A stretch of DNA of 64,000 bases from the NCBI GenBank assembly GCA_037974965.1, contig JBBPFI010000007.1, positions 434,001 to 498,000 of the forward strand, written 5' to 3'. Source of the stretch: Dacryopinax spathularia. Lineage: Eukaryota; Basidiomycota; Dacrymycetes; Dacrymycetales; Dacrymycetaceae. Under the pieces are notes generated by a model, which was given only the letters and a program-made list of their open reading frames with translations, did not search any database and was not told the DNA's origin. Positions 54,009 to 64,000 of this stretch are shown here, one piece after another (the first letter of the stretch is position 1; each line of letters starts with the position of its first letter). Position numbers and translations under genes: made by a program.

Positions 54009-57000
54009 ATGGGTGTCAAGGGTCTCTGGACGCTCCTGGGGCCCGTCGGCCGGCCGGTTCTGTGCGCAATCATCCTGTCCCCGGTCTCGCGACCTACCAA
54101 CTAATGGTGCTGCTTAGGCTGGAAACGCTGGAAGGCAAGATCCTGGCCATCGACTCCTCCATCTGGATCTACCAATTCCAGGCGACCATGCGTGATAAGG
54201 AAGGCCGAGGGCTGGTCAACGCGCATGTTCTTGGCTTTCTTCGGCGCATCTGCAAGTTGCTGTATTATGGTGTCAAGCCGGTGTTCGTCTTCGATGGTGG
54301 AGCACCGGCGCTCAAGCGCGTAACGATCGTGAGTGCGTACTACTCGCGTGTAGGATGCGAGGTCTGAAGGGATGTCAGAGTGAGCGAAAGAAGAGAAAGA
54401 GCGGGGCAGCAGCTAGTCATGCCAAGCTTGCTGAACAGCTGCTGGCGGCTCAGATGAGGAAGGAGGCATTGGCCCAGGTTGCTGCCGCTACCTCGTACGT
54501 CCCCCTAGACTGTCCCATATCTCCCCCAAAACACTAAGCTTTGCTCGTAGGAATGCTAAGGCGAGCCGTGCAGCTCCAGCGGCGGGTGGTGACTCGCTTG
54601 GAGACGACACTGTCTACCTGGAGGATTACGATGCACCTGCGGCTCCTCGTACACCGGCCACACCTCGTAACAACGAAGAGAAGCGCCATGCTGAGCGACT
54701 CGAGAAGGAAGCCGAAGCCAAGAGGAAGCGCGAGAAATACGCCAACATGGATCCCTATGCACTTCCCGAAGTCGACCTCGAAGCGACGATCAATGCCAAA
54801 GCGAGCGGGTCGAAGCCCGATCCGCGCTTAGCAACGGAAGAGGAGATGAGAGCTTTCATCGACGAGATGCGGCCTGATGACTTCGACATCACCTCTCCTG
54901 CGTTTCGAGAGCTTCCGACGGAGGTGCAGTACGAGATAATTGGCGATCTTCGCCTACGATCTCGGCAGACGAGCTACAAGCGGCTCGAATGCATGCTGCG
55001 CAACTCTCGGACGTCTCTCGACTTCTCCCGCGCTCAGATCCAGAATCTCAAGGAGCGAAACAACCTCACGCAGCAACTGCTGATGACGGCTGAGGGTGTC
55101 GGCAAGGTGATCGACCATCATCTGACGATACCCGTGCGTGTCGCTAGCGAGCGCAATCGCGAGTATGTCCTGGTGAAGAATCAAGGAGCAGAGGGCGGTT
55201 GGGTTCTGGGCATGCGAGACACGGGGACGAAGGACTCGCCGATCGTCATCGATAATGACCCGATCAAGATTGAGGATGAAGAAACGGATCTGAGGCGAGC
55301 CAGCGCACCGTACGACCCGGATCATAGGGAATATATGCGAACACAGGCGCTGTCCGCGCTTGCGGAACGCTATACGCCGAAGAAACCGGAACAAACAATG
55401 GCTCAGTCGTCCAGTATCATACCGTCTTTCGGCCCTGCTCCTCAACCAGGTAGTGAGCCTCTATTCGAGATGGAGGAACCAGTGGAGCTCGAAGACGATG
55501 GTAATGAGTGGGCTGAGGACGAGGATCTGGCTCTTGCGATCGAGATGTCCATGGGTACTGCACCTTCTCAGGAGGTGGACAACCCGTTCATCGTCTCGAC
55601 TCAGGCGACTCAGGCATCGACGGCTGGTCAAATGGATGAAGAGGATGATGACGACGATATGGAACCTGTTCCAATTGACGTTCCTATAGTATCCCAGCAG
55701 ACGTCCCAACCGCCCCCGCTCGAACTGGAGGAAATTGACCTCCCTTCTCCATCGCCATCGCCTCCAGAATCCCCATCTCGACCGTCTCTGCAGCAAACTC
55801 CAGCCGAGAAAGCAGGATCCAGGATCCAGCACGCCACGGCATTCGTCCACGATACCTTCCGATCACACCCACTGATATCCGAACAATCACCAAAACGTAC
55901 CCCTACCACAGAACCTAGGACACCTGTCCGACCCTCAATTTCGCCTCATACCTCCACCACTGCAGCACGGCCGCCATCCGCTCTAGCCCGACGACAATCC
56001 ACCCCGCGTTCCGAGCCGGAATCTCCAGTTGCCCGTGCTACTTCTAGCTCACCTCTAGACGATGCGAGCGCGCCAATCTTCCGCGCTCGTTCGCGACCTA
56101 CGCTCACTCAGCCCGTCCCTGTTGGGTCATTACCTTCTGCTGGAGCATCCAGGATACCACTTAGTCAAACCCTGACGAAAGAGCCTACACCAGTACAGCG
56201 GAGCGAGTCATCACCTGGCCTTTTCGACAAAGGAAAAGGAGTAGAAAGGCCAAGGGCGTCGTCACGCGAAATTACATCCCCGGGCACTCAGCACGGCGAT
56301 CTATCAACTGTCAGTCCAGTCCGAACGCCCTCTCCTTCCAGGATATCTCCTTCTCGTCGACCATCTGTGTCTACGAGTGACCTGCGACGCCAGTCGTTCT
56401 CAAACCTGTCGCGCTTGTCTCTCCCCGTAGATCATGACGATTCCTCGCAGCGGCACGTTTCCCCAACTCCATCTCCGACAACATCGCGACAGGCCACTGT
56501 GCCGGCTGCGCCAGCTCGCGAGCCACATTTTTCCGAGCGAACAGACGGCGTGCAAGACAACGCTCCCCCCTCAGTTCCGGCAGCAGCCAGCCAAGAAGAA
56601 CCTGCAGAGCCTCATTTGTCTGATGATGAAGACGACATCATGTGGTCCCGCTCACCCTCGCCAACCGCAGGTCCTGCTGCAGAGCCACAACCACCTGAGG
56701 ACTGGGATGCGGCCCAGGAAATGGATCCCGAAGCTGAAGAGAATGAGTTCGCACAATTCATGTCGGAGGTTAAAGGCAAGGACATAGGCACCATGCAGCG
56801 CGAGATCGATGAAGAGATTTCGACGCTCAACCAGCAACGCAAAGCAGCTCTAGTTGCTTCAGAAGACATCACCCTGCAGATGGTCACTCAGATCCAGAAC
56901 ATGTTGCGACTCTTCGGTATCCCTTATATCACAGCACCCATGGAAGCCGAGGCGCAGTGCGCTGAGCTTGTCCAGCTTGGACTGGTGGAAGGTATCATCA

Positions 57001-58045
57001 CGGACGACTCCGATGTATTCCTTTTCGGGGGTCTGCGGGTGTTCAAGAACATGTTCAACCAGTCGAAGACCGTCGAGTGCTTTCTGCTATCCGATTTGGA
57101 ACGAGAGCTCAGTCTAGACCGAGACAAGCTCATTCGACTCGCGTATCTTCTTGGAAGCGACTATGTTGAGGGATTGCCGAAAGTTGGGCCTGTCGTTGCC
57201 ATGGAACTGCTTAGAGATTTCCCTGGCGAGGACGGCCTGCACAAGTTCAAAGAATGGTGGACCAAGGTACAGAGTGGGCGTGACACTCCAGCGGATAATG
57301 CTACGCCATTTCGGCGCAAGTTCAAGAAGCGATACAAGGACTTGTACCTTCCCAGTGATTGGCCGAACAGCAACGTGGTACGTGCATCTCTTCATTCACA
57401 AAAGTTCTGGACAGTCGCTAATGATGGCGGTAGCGCGATGCGTATTATCACCCGACTGTGGATGAGTCCACTGAACCTTTCAAGTGGGGTTTGCCCGACC
57501 TGGATGCCTTGCGCATGTTTCTACGGGAAGAGCTCGGGTGGAACGCAGCCAAAGTCGACGAGACTCTCCTGCCTATCATTCGAAAGGTTGGCCAGCGCGG
57601 GAAAGCCGGTCAAGCCAACAAGCAGGGTACCCTCAGCTCATTCTTCGACGTGTCTGTTGGAACTGGAGCATATGAGCCCAGAAGAAGGCAGGCATACTCC
57701 AGCAAACGCTTGCAGAAGGTTGTATCCGACTTCAGGAAGCAACAGGCTCAGCTAGAGGAAGTCAGAACTAGCTTGGCCCCGGAAGATAGGGAGCAAGAGG
57801 AGGAGGAGGCGGGGCCGAAGAGGGCCAAGCGCAAGGCGAGAGCTAAGCCAGACGGGGAGAAGGCCGCGAAGAAAGGGCGTCCCAGTCGAGTGACCTCTGT
57901 CGCGTCCTCAGCAGGGCCCCAACCCGTGCAGTCTGAGGATGGTAGCATGGTAGAGAACGGCACCCCGGCTTCGACTTCCAAGGCCCGACCTCGGCCTCGT
58001 AAAGTCACTAGGGGTGATGACGAATACGTCCCTGGGAGACATTGA
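54009..58045 (+). CDS. RAD2: DNA repair endonuclease Rad2/XPG
   Basis: Five exons: 54009-54061, 54118-54328, 54379-54494, 54551-57377, 57434-58045, total 3819 nt, 1272 residues. N region: MGVKGLWTLLGPVGRPV, LETLEGKILAIDSSIWIYQF, VFVFDGGAPALKR. A spacer of ~700 residues is Ser/Pro rich, with acidic patches that in the family bind TFIIH and ubiquitin. I region (about residues 880-1060): RLFGIPYITAPMEAEAQCAE, TDDSDVFLFGGLRVFKNMFN, YLLGSDYVEGLPKVGPVVAM, so the FEN1-type catalytic acids are present. QGTLSSFF near residue 1135 is a PCNA-binding PIP box. The basic tail KRAKRKARAKPDGEKAAKKG is a nuclear signal. It makes the 3' incision in nucleotide excision repair. Confidence 0.95.
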
Positions 58046-58253
58046 TGACCAACTGTATCCATAGATCATCGCAACTTGGCTCATAGAGCGGCCGATCTTG
58101 CATCTGTAGCAATCCGATTTCACTGTGAAAATACAACATAGTAGCACCTGAAACCCAAAGAAAAGACCCTGCATGCGTTTCGACCGTACAGGACGGGCTT
58201 GACCCCGAAGTGGTTTTCAAGACGATGCCGGTCGCCGCTGATCAGGGTGGAGA

Positions 58254-59789
58254 TCAAGCAGAATGGATGGCCGGTGCCACCATACGAGAATAATGGCGTA
58301 ATACGTCTATTCTTAGGCGAGTCGAACGGCAATCGGCGCCGACCCTGCTCGCCTTCGAAGTCGCGCTGCGAACTGGACTGCTTCCATGTTTCCGTATACC
58401 ACTAGTGTTTCCGGGAGTCATGGATGGGATCGCTGGGAATGAGGAGCCGTACCTCGCCTGTTTTGTGGCAATACCGAGCTCCCAGGCATCGGAAGGAAGG
58501 AAAATCCGCTCGACCTGGGACACGTATCTCTTCGAGAACGAAAAAGACGATTCGTTTGCCATTGAATCGACAGGCGTTGTCGACAGTGTCACGGCCATCG
58601 CTTCTTCGTCCACAGGGACGGGCTCGCCGACGTCCATACTTCCGCTTTCAACAATCTCGACAGCGTCTGGAGTATGACAAGGATAGTAGTCGTCTTCCTC
58701 TGGTGGGATGAAGACGCTGCATTCCCTTTCATAGGCAGGTTCCGTGGGAAAGCAAGCCGAAACAGGCGTAGGAGGCAGGGAGCTGCCCCAGTCCTCGTTG
58801 GCGGGAGTGGAGAAAGTCGTCGATAGAGCGGGCGTATCCAACAGGCTTGGGCTCACGCTACCCCCTTCGACCTCAGGGAGAGTACGAGATTCCGGCGTTG
58901 GTGTCCTGGGAGTCGAGGACGTATACAGGAATTTCTCGATGACGATAGCTTGAAGGTCCGACCAGCGAAACGAGAGCTGATGTGCATGAATGGCAGCTTC
59001 TGCGTTGGTGAGCCGGGTACAGATGGGCACGACTCTATGAACCGACTTCTCAGCGATTGCGGCCGATGCGATCCGTCCGCTCATTGGATCGTGCGGGTTG
59101 AGTCCGAGTCCCGCCTGGGTGATCAAGAAGAGCTCTTCGAGATGACTATTGCACCATACCTCGTCCGGGTAGCAGCTGACGTGTGCCACGAGTCCATCCA
59201 AGAAGTATGAGGCGAAGAAGAGTTGGCCAGGAAGGACACATTGAAGGAGGTTGATTATGCTGACAAGAGGTGCAGGTGCGTTCCGCATGCGTGGAACCCA
59301 ATACGACTTGGGCTCCCAGACGACTTCGATCTGGGCGAACATAGGCGCGAGTGAAGCTTCGTATTCTCGTCGGAGGAAGAAGTCGGCCGTTCGGGGAAGG
59401 ATGAGGAACAGCGGTGTGCGCGCGCCTCTTTCAGGGCCTCGAATGCAAATGGCGGTTTCGCCTGAAGTTGGGTCTGCGCGGTCTTCCCAGCCTAGAGAGA
59501 GTAGCCGGCGGGCCCACGCTTCTAGGAAGGGTAAGGCGACTTCGTAGGCTGCGCGAATGCGCTCGACGTGCTCCTGGTCTTCGGGAAACGGGCAGGATCG
59601 ATATTCCAAGGTGCCGGCGTGTCGGAGATCGAGATGGTGCATTGTCATAAAATAGGCGCCGGGTTGCTGAGCAGGGCGAAGAAGCGAGATACCGTGAGGA
59701 GGCGCCGAAAGTGTCCAAGGACCGTAAGTCAGCAAGATCGCGATCGTCGACGTCGTCAAGAGGTCGTAGCCGGGAGAGCTAACGATCAT
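58254..59789 (-). CDS. Unknown single-exon protein, 511 residues
   Basis: One uninterrupted frame from ATG 59789 to the stop at 58254-58256. The first ~300 residues look globular: YRSCPFPEDQEHVERIRAAY, RTADFFLRREYEASLAPMFA, SIINLLQCVLPGQLFFASYF and CYPDEVWCNSHLEELFLITQ. From about 310 on it is disordered and rich in Thr, Pro, Ser and Glu (TPRTPTPESRTLPEVEGGSV). The basic C-terminus RKHGSSPVRSATSKASRVG might bind nucleic acid or serve nuclear entry. No signal peptide; residues 8-25 are mildly hydrophobic. No family recognised. It converges on Rad2 with ~200 bp between stops. An intron near the C-terminus cannot be excluded. Confidence 0.6.
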   Translation of the reverse strand: MIVSSPGYDLLTTSTIAILLTYGPWTLSAPPHGISLLRPAQQPGAYFMTMHHLDLRHAGTLEYRSCPFPEDQEHVERIRAAYEVALPFLEAWARRLLSLGWEDRADPTSGETAICIRGPERGARTPLFLILPRTADFFLRREYEASLAPMFAQIEVVWEPKSYWVPRMRNAPAPLVSIINLLQCVLPGQLFFASYFLDGLVAHVSCYPDEVWCNSHLEELFLITQAGLGLNPHDPMSGRIASAAIAEKSVHRVVPICTRLTNAEAAIHAHQLSFRWSDLQAIVIEKFLYTSSTPRTPTPESRTLPEVEGGSVSPSLLDTPALSTTFSTPANEDWGSSLPPTPVSACFPTEPAYERECSVFIPPEEDDYYPCHTPDAVEIVESGSMDVGEPVPVDEEAMAVTLSTTPVDSMANESSFSFSKRYVSQVERIFLPSDAWELGIATKQARYGSSFPAIPSMTPGNTSGIRKHGSSPVRSATSKASRVGADCRSTRLRIDVLRHYSRMVAPAIHSA

Positions 59790-62565
59790 AAGTCGGCATC
59801 AAGCACAAGAAGTCGAAGACATGCCACACAGGGTGCAAGCGCCCGGGTTCGTCGTAGACAAGATGTCGGCAGCGAGAGAGACTTCCAGCAGGATCCAAAG
59901 CGTACGAGCGCGAGCGTCGCTGTCCACTCTATATACGTCCTTCCCACCAGTGGTGGCCGGGAAAGTACGCAGACGCAGGATGCACTCGTATGCACAGCCA
60001 GACGCGGGCGAGCAGGAGCATTATAGATTCCCGACGCGCTAGGAATGTTGAAGAATGCGGCTACGGGGTACACGAGGCTCCCGCAGCGGTCGGAGAAGCG
60101 GCTGCCGAAGGGCGGCGGGGGCGGGAGCGGCACCGGCCAGGCCGCTATGGGAGCTTGCTGGCAAGCTTCTTCTCCTAAAGGAGGAGGGTGATAGGGTCCT
60201 TTGGAGTGTAATGTATATGCGCGTGCGATCAGTTGTTGGCTGGAAAAGGAGATGGCGTGCGTGGATCCCTTTGTCGGAGGCATTGTCGACGTTTGTTGGC
60301 GCCAATCAGACGGCGTTGGTGCTGGCAAACGGGGGTTTGACGTTGTCTTCTTTGCATTGAAGTCTTCGACGCTGCACAAACTGGGATAAGGAACAGTCAC
60401 ACCAAGCTTGAGCTCCGACGGATAGGGGCTTACTCGATCAATCCTGTGCGGAGAAGTCTTCCCACCCCGAGGCGCCAGCAGCGACGTGCCTATCCTTGGC
60501 TCGTACTTCGATCATTCGAGCAGAGGTCCGCTTCCCGGCACCAGAGCCGTCGCCGTTTTTGGATGGATGGGTTTCGGACAGGTAGGTCACGTGCGTGAGG
60601 TAAAGGAGCGAGCCTTGGGAGTCGATTTGCCCAAAAGTTGGCAGCTACTTCTGAAGCATGCGTTTGCCACGTGGCACACGCATGTCCGCCAGCAGCAACT
60701 GCTGGGCTGAAGAAGGCAAGCTTCTAGCGCGTTGCGTGCTGCACTTCTGCCCTGCCATGGTCCCGCATGTCGGTAGGCGGGCTGTCCAGAGACAAGAGGA
60801 TGTGAAGCGTCGCCGCAATGACTCGTCCAGAACCGCAAGAACTCCAGTTACACGGATTGCGCAAGTCGCCGCATTCCAAGAACACTCGTATGATGAGGTT
60901 GCTGTGGGCAGGGCTGACGCGTTGGGCTGCACGTTGTTTTCCTGTGTTTCTCGCTCGGCTTCCATGATTGTGTTTTTGGCAGAGTTGGGCGGCGAAGAGC
61001 GAGAAGAGGTCGCCGCGGCCGTTTCTGTGTTCAAGAATCGATGCAGCGTCATACCATACCGGCGAGCGACAGAATCGCCGATACCCCACAACCCCACATC
61101 ACCCGACCCCCCACAAACTCAACAACCCACGCAACCAAGAATCCCTCAAAGAGTGGAGCAGACCCAACAACCACCTCCATGCCAAGCGTTAACCTTCAAC
61201 AACCAGAAGAAGAAGCAACAAGGACGACACGCGGAGGAAACGCACCGCACGCGGGATGACGCGGGCCGTCACGGTTTCTAGGGCGTCGTTTGATGGTGGC
61301 GCTCGGGTTGTGAAGGGGACAAACGACTCGGAGGGATGCCATCGTCAGCAGGCGCTGGAGTCTACGTGGACACGACCCTTGAAGGACTGATAGTTGACAT
61401 AGCAGCCTGCCTTGCGCTCGCAGCTAGGAGTCAGAAGCTAGGCATAAGATAATCAGGCAATATGTGTAGCTAGCAGTATTGTTGCGCTCAGTCTTGGGCG
61501 GTGAGCGTTGCGCGGGAGGGGGTGAATGATTTGTCTCACTCGTTGACGCGTTTTTTCGTCTCCGCGGAATGTGCCCGCGCGACGCGTTTTAGCGAGAACC
61601 GGAAACGGGAAATGAGCTGCGCAGCGGGGACCCCTACGTGTCCGATCTTTCGCGCATGTACGATTCTTTCGGGTTTGCAAAATGTACAAGGAGAGAGGTG
61701 CTTCTTCATTCAGCTTTTGTTAGAGCCCGCTTTTCCGGCTTCGGCGGGTCGGAGGATAGGTCGCCTTGTCCCTCCGGTCTGGTGCGTCATCGATTTTGGG
61801 AAGGAGCACAGCGCAAGGTGTGGGATCGGGCGATGGTTGTCCTACGTACAGGACGACGGGACGCGCGTGAGGGTGTTTGTTTGTTGCGCGCTGCGACGGG
61901 GGAAGATATACGCTACAGTACAACGCACTGAACAATGTACGGTTTCGTGGGTCTTCTGGCATGCCTGCAGGCGTCATTGTGTTTGGGAGGAATGCGATAT
62001 CGGGCCGAGGAGCCTCTAACTAAGCATTTTACGTGTGCCGGCTGCCGATGTCAACAAATGCATTCAGCCGCGGTGTTATACGATGTATCATCAGTATCGC
62101 CCGAGCCGGGAATGTAGGCCAAGGTGACTGAACGCAATGTGCGAACGTCTGGCATGTGCAAGCAAGGGGAGGCTATGAAGTTCGGTATCTGTGGCGCTGA
62201 CCTGCGGTCTCGCGCTTCCCTCGGATGGGTCTCTCCTCTCTCAGTCACGTTTTTTCGCCATCGCAACCCCCATCTGCCGACTTGTCTCTCCTTCTCCCCC
62301 TCGATTCGCTGCACACACACCACACACCACACACCGGAGAGTATACCGCACTCCGCCTAAACCGCACACACCAGCACAGCCCCGCTAACCCTCTCTTACT
62401 GTCCACCTCGGTCATTACGCCCATCCCCTCCTTGTCTCCAGCCCATCATCCCCTCCCCTCGATCCCTTCATCTACCCCCCTCCCCCTCCTCGACCCCAAG
62501 CATACCTTGGCACAACTCTTAGACGGCCTCGCCAATCACCGCACCAACCATAGACGATATAGACA
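59790..62565. other. Large intergenic region, no supported gene
   Basis: About 2.8 kb, the longest gene-poor stretch in the window. Frames of up to ~200 codons exist on both strands, but they are Arg/Ser/Pro biased, overlap each other and show no splice structure or family resemblance. The last ~300 bp are strongly CT-rich (around 62280-62500), a common feature of highly expressed fungal promoters, and belong to the gene at 62566. Confidence 0.45.
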
Positions 62566-63911
62566 ATGAAGGTCAACCGCAAGCTCGTCCTCCTCCTCTC
62601 ACTCCCCCTCCTCACAGCTGCACAATCAAACGGTCTGCGCTCAGACTCGCGTGACATCGTCGCCAAGCGAGCAGCGCAGGTCGACAACGATGCGCGATAT
62701 CGGCGATTATTGGGCCTGCCTAATATCTTAGGAGGGGATGATACCCCTCCTACGAACGGGACGAGCACGCCAGGAGGGACGAGCACGACGTCCAGCTCTA
62801 CCACGACAACTTCCAGCACAACGACTTCCTCCTCAACCACCACATCCTCAACAGGATCCAGCACCACCACCTCCCAGACATCCACCTCCTCATCCCTCCC
62901 TCCAACCAGCACGCCCCCGACGTCCACGCCACCAGGCACGACCTCGAGCCCGCCCGCATACACGTCCTACACCAACGCCGCGGGGCAAGTCCTGACCATC
63001 ACCCAGGTCGTCACCGTCTCAAACGCAGGGAACGCCACTGCCAGCGCGGGCAACTCGACCGCCACGGCCGGCGCCGGGTCGACAAGCGACGGCGATAACA
63101 CCATTTCGCAGTCGACGATCATCGGTCTTTCCGTGGCGGGCGGGATAGCCGTTATCGGGATTGTCGCGTTTGTGATCTGGAAGTTTACGAGGAAGCGGTT
63201 CGCAGGGCTGGATGATTTCGAAGGTGCGTCCTCTCCCCTCTCTCCCCCACCAACATTTAGCTCATCAACTGACCTGATCTTGCACATGTAGACGCCATCA
63301 AATGGCCCGAATACAAAAACAACGGCGACGACGATATGACGATGGGCCCTCTCCCCACACGCGCAACGGGCGGCGCAGGCGTCGAGACGTCCGCCTATGC
63401 CCCCAGTGAGGTGGACTACGACGCCCACTCCGTCGCTGGGGGGAGCACGACCGAGCTCGTCCCTCCCGTCTCTTATGCCCAACCTCCCTATTCGCAGCCG
63501 ATCCCGGCTCAGCCGTACTATGACGACGCGTATAGCACGCCGCACCCAGGGCAGTATTATGATCCGTACGGGGGGAACAACATGGCTTATGGCGCAGCAC
63601 CCATCCCCGGACGCACAACCAGCCCAGGACCCCAACGCAGCCTAACGCTCAGTACAGAACACGCCGGCGCAGGTGCAGGGGACCTATACCGCTCCCCGAC
63701 AAGAGGGATGAGCGCCCACTCCGCCGGGGTAGGGACGACAAGCCCACCACAACGAGGAGCATCGATGAACACCCCTGCACTGGGCGGCGCAGAAGACGGT
63801 GGGAGCGTGTATACCACCGCGCGGAGTCGGTCTCCAGGCCCGATGCAGGCTCTGACGGGGGAGATGGGCGAACGGACGAACTCGGGCGGCTTGGGGTTGG
63901 CTAACCCTTGA
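62566..63911 (+). CDS. Ser/Thr-rich single-pass membrane protein (Mid2/Wsc/Skg6-like layout)
   Basis: Two exons, 62566-63223 and 63292-63911, total 1278 nt, 425 residues. It begins with a signal peptide (MKVNRKLVLLLSLPLLTAAQ). A mucin-like Ser/Thr/Pro ectodomain follows (residues ~60-175), probably heavily O-mannosylated, then a membrane helix near 190-215 (IIGLSVAGGIAVIGIVAFVI) with a KFTRKRF stop-transfer. The cytosolic half is disordered and Tyr/Pro/Gly rich (PPYSQPIPAQPYYDDAYSTP). This layout is that of fungal wall-stress sensors and bud-site proteins (Mid2, Wsc, Skg6, Axl2), but no WSC or cadherin-like domain is present, so only the layout supports that reading. Confidence 0.82.
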
Positions 63912-64000
63912 GTTTTGGGTTGTGATGAGCTGGATCTCGCTGGTACGAGATGGACATTCTTTTTCCGAGCTGCTGTCGTCGTCTACCTTATGGAGGCTCG

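Noticed and set aside
59786-60400. 204-codon minus-strand frame
   Set aside because: Arg/Pro/Ser-biased, overlapped by several frames of like length on the other strand, no family resemblance or splice sites.
60645-61097. 150-codon minus-strand frame
   Set aside because: No motif, membrane segment or signal peptide; composition is that of random translated GC-rich DNA.

Overview
This is nuclear DNA from a filamentous basidiomycete fungus, most likely an Agaricomycete. The support is gene density (about 33 genes in 64 kb on both strands), one to seven introns of about 45-60 bp in most genes, GTRNGT donors with YAG acceptors, and a protein set typical of the group (cytochrome b5-acyl-CoA dehydrogenase, TauD-type dioxygenase, Mim1/TOM13, Maf1, Rad2). 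The species cannot be named from the sequence. Most models below were built by hand from splice sites, reading phase and family alignments recalled from knowledge. Where exon lengths sum to a multiple of three, this is stated.

Layout. 0-10 kb: a small hydrophobic secreted protein, a peroxisomal acyl-CoA thioesterase ending AKL, a Nop15-type nucleolar RRM protein, an SPT2 chromatin protein, an unknown protein, and the APC6/Cdc16 TPR subunit. 10-18 kb: two tandem RNase III-like genes that have lost catalytic residues, a Mim1/TOM13 protein with a long disordered N-terminus, a cytochrome b5-acyl-CoA dehydrogenase and an acylphosphatase. 17.5-20.7 kb is the least stable part: a broken aldo-keto reductase, a ~700 bp element with ~230 bp inverted repeats carrying tRNA-like Pol III boxes, a partial cysteine-rich gene and two possible microprotein genes. 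20.8-25.9 kb: a TauD dioxygenase, then a tandem family of small NTF2/SnoaL-like proteins ending in CaaX boxes. Two copies are fused in one reading frame and a fourth is decayed. 26-38 kb: Maf1, SDH3, a CPSF6-like RRM protein, a K+-independent type Na+/Ca2+ exchanger, a GPI-anchored protein and a peroxisomal (AKL) citrate synthase. 38-50.7 kb: a tail-anchored coiled-coil protein, the ASTRA subunit Asa1, RMI1, a PA2G4/Ebp1-type protein, the KEOPS subunit Pcc1, an APH-like kinase and complex I subunit NDUFB8. 51-64 kb: a Tyr/Gly-rich CipC-like protein, the Rad2/XPG nuclease, an unknown single-exon protein and a Ser/Thr-rich single-pass membrane protein.

Functional links. The thioesterase and citrate synthase, and perhaps the b5-acyl-CoA dehydrogenase, fit peroxisomal fatty-acid breakdown and the glyoxylate route. 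SDH3, NDUFB8 and Mim1 are mitochondrial. RMI1, Rad2, Pcc1, Asa1 and SPT2 concern genome and chromatin upkeep. There is no sign of operons, CRISPR, phage or a metabolic gene cluster. The best candidate for something undescribed is the CaaX-ending NTF2-like tandem family with its two-domain fusion. Next are the inverted tRNA-like element and the catalytically dead RNase III pair.
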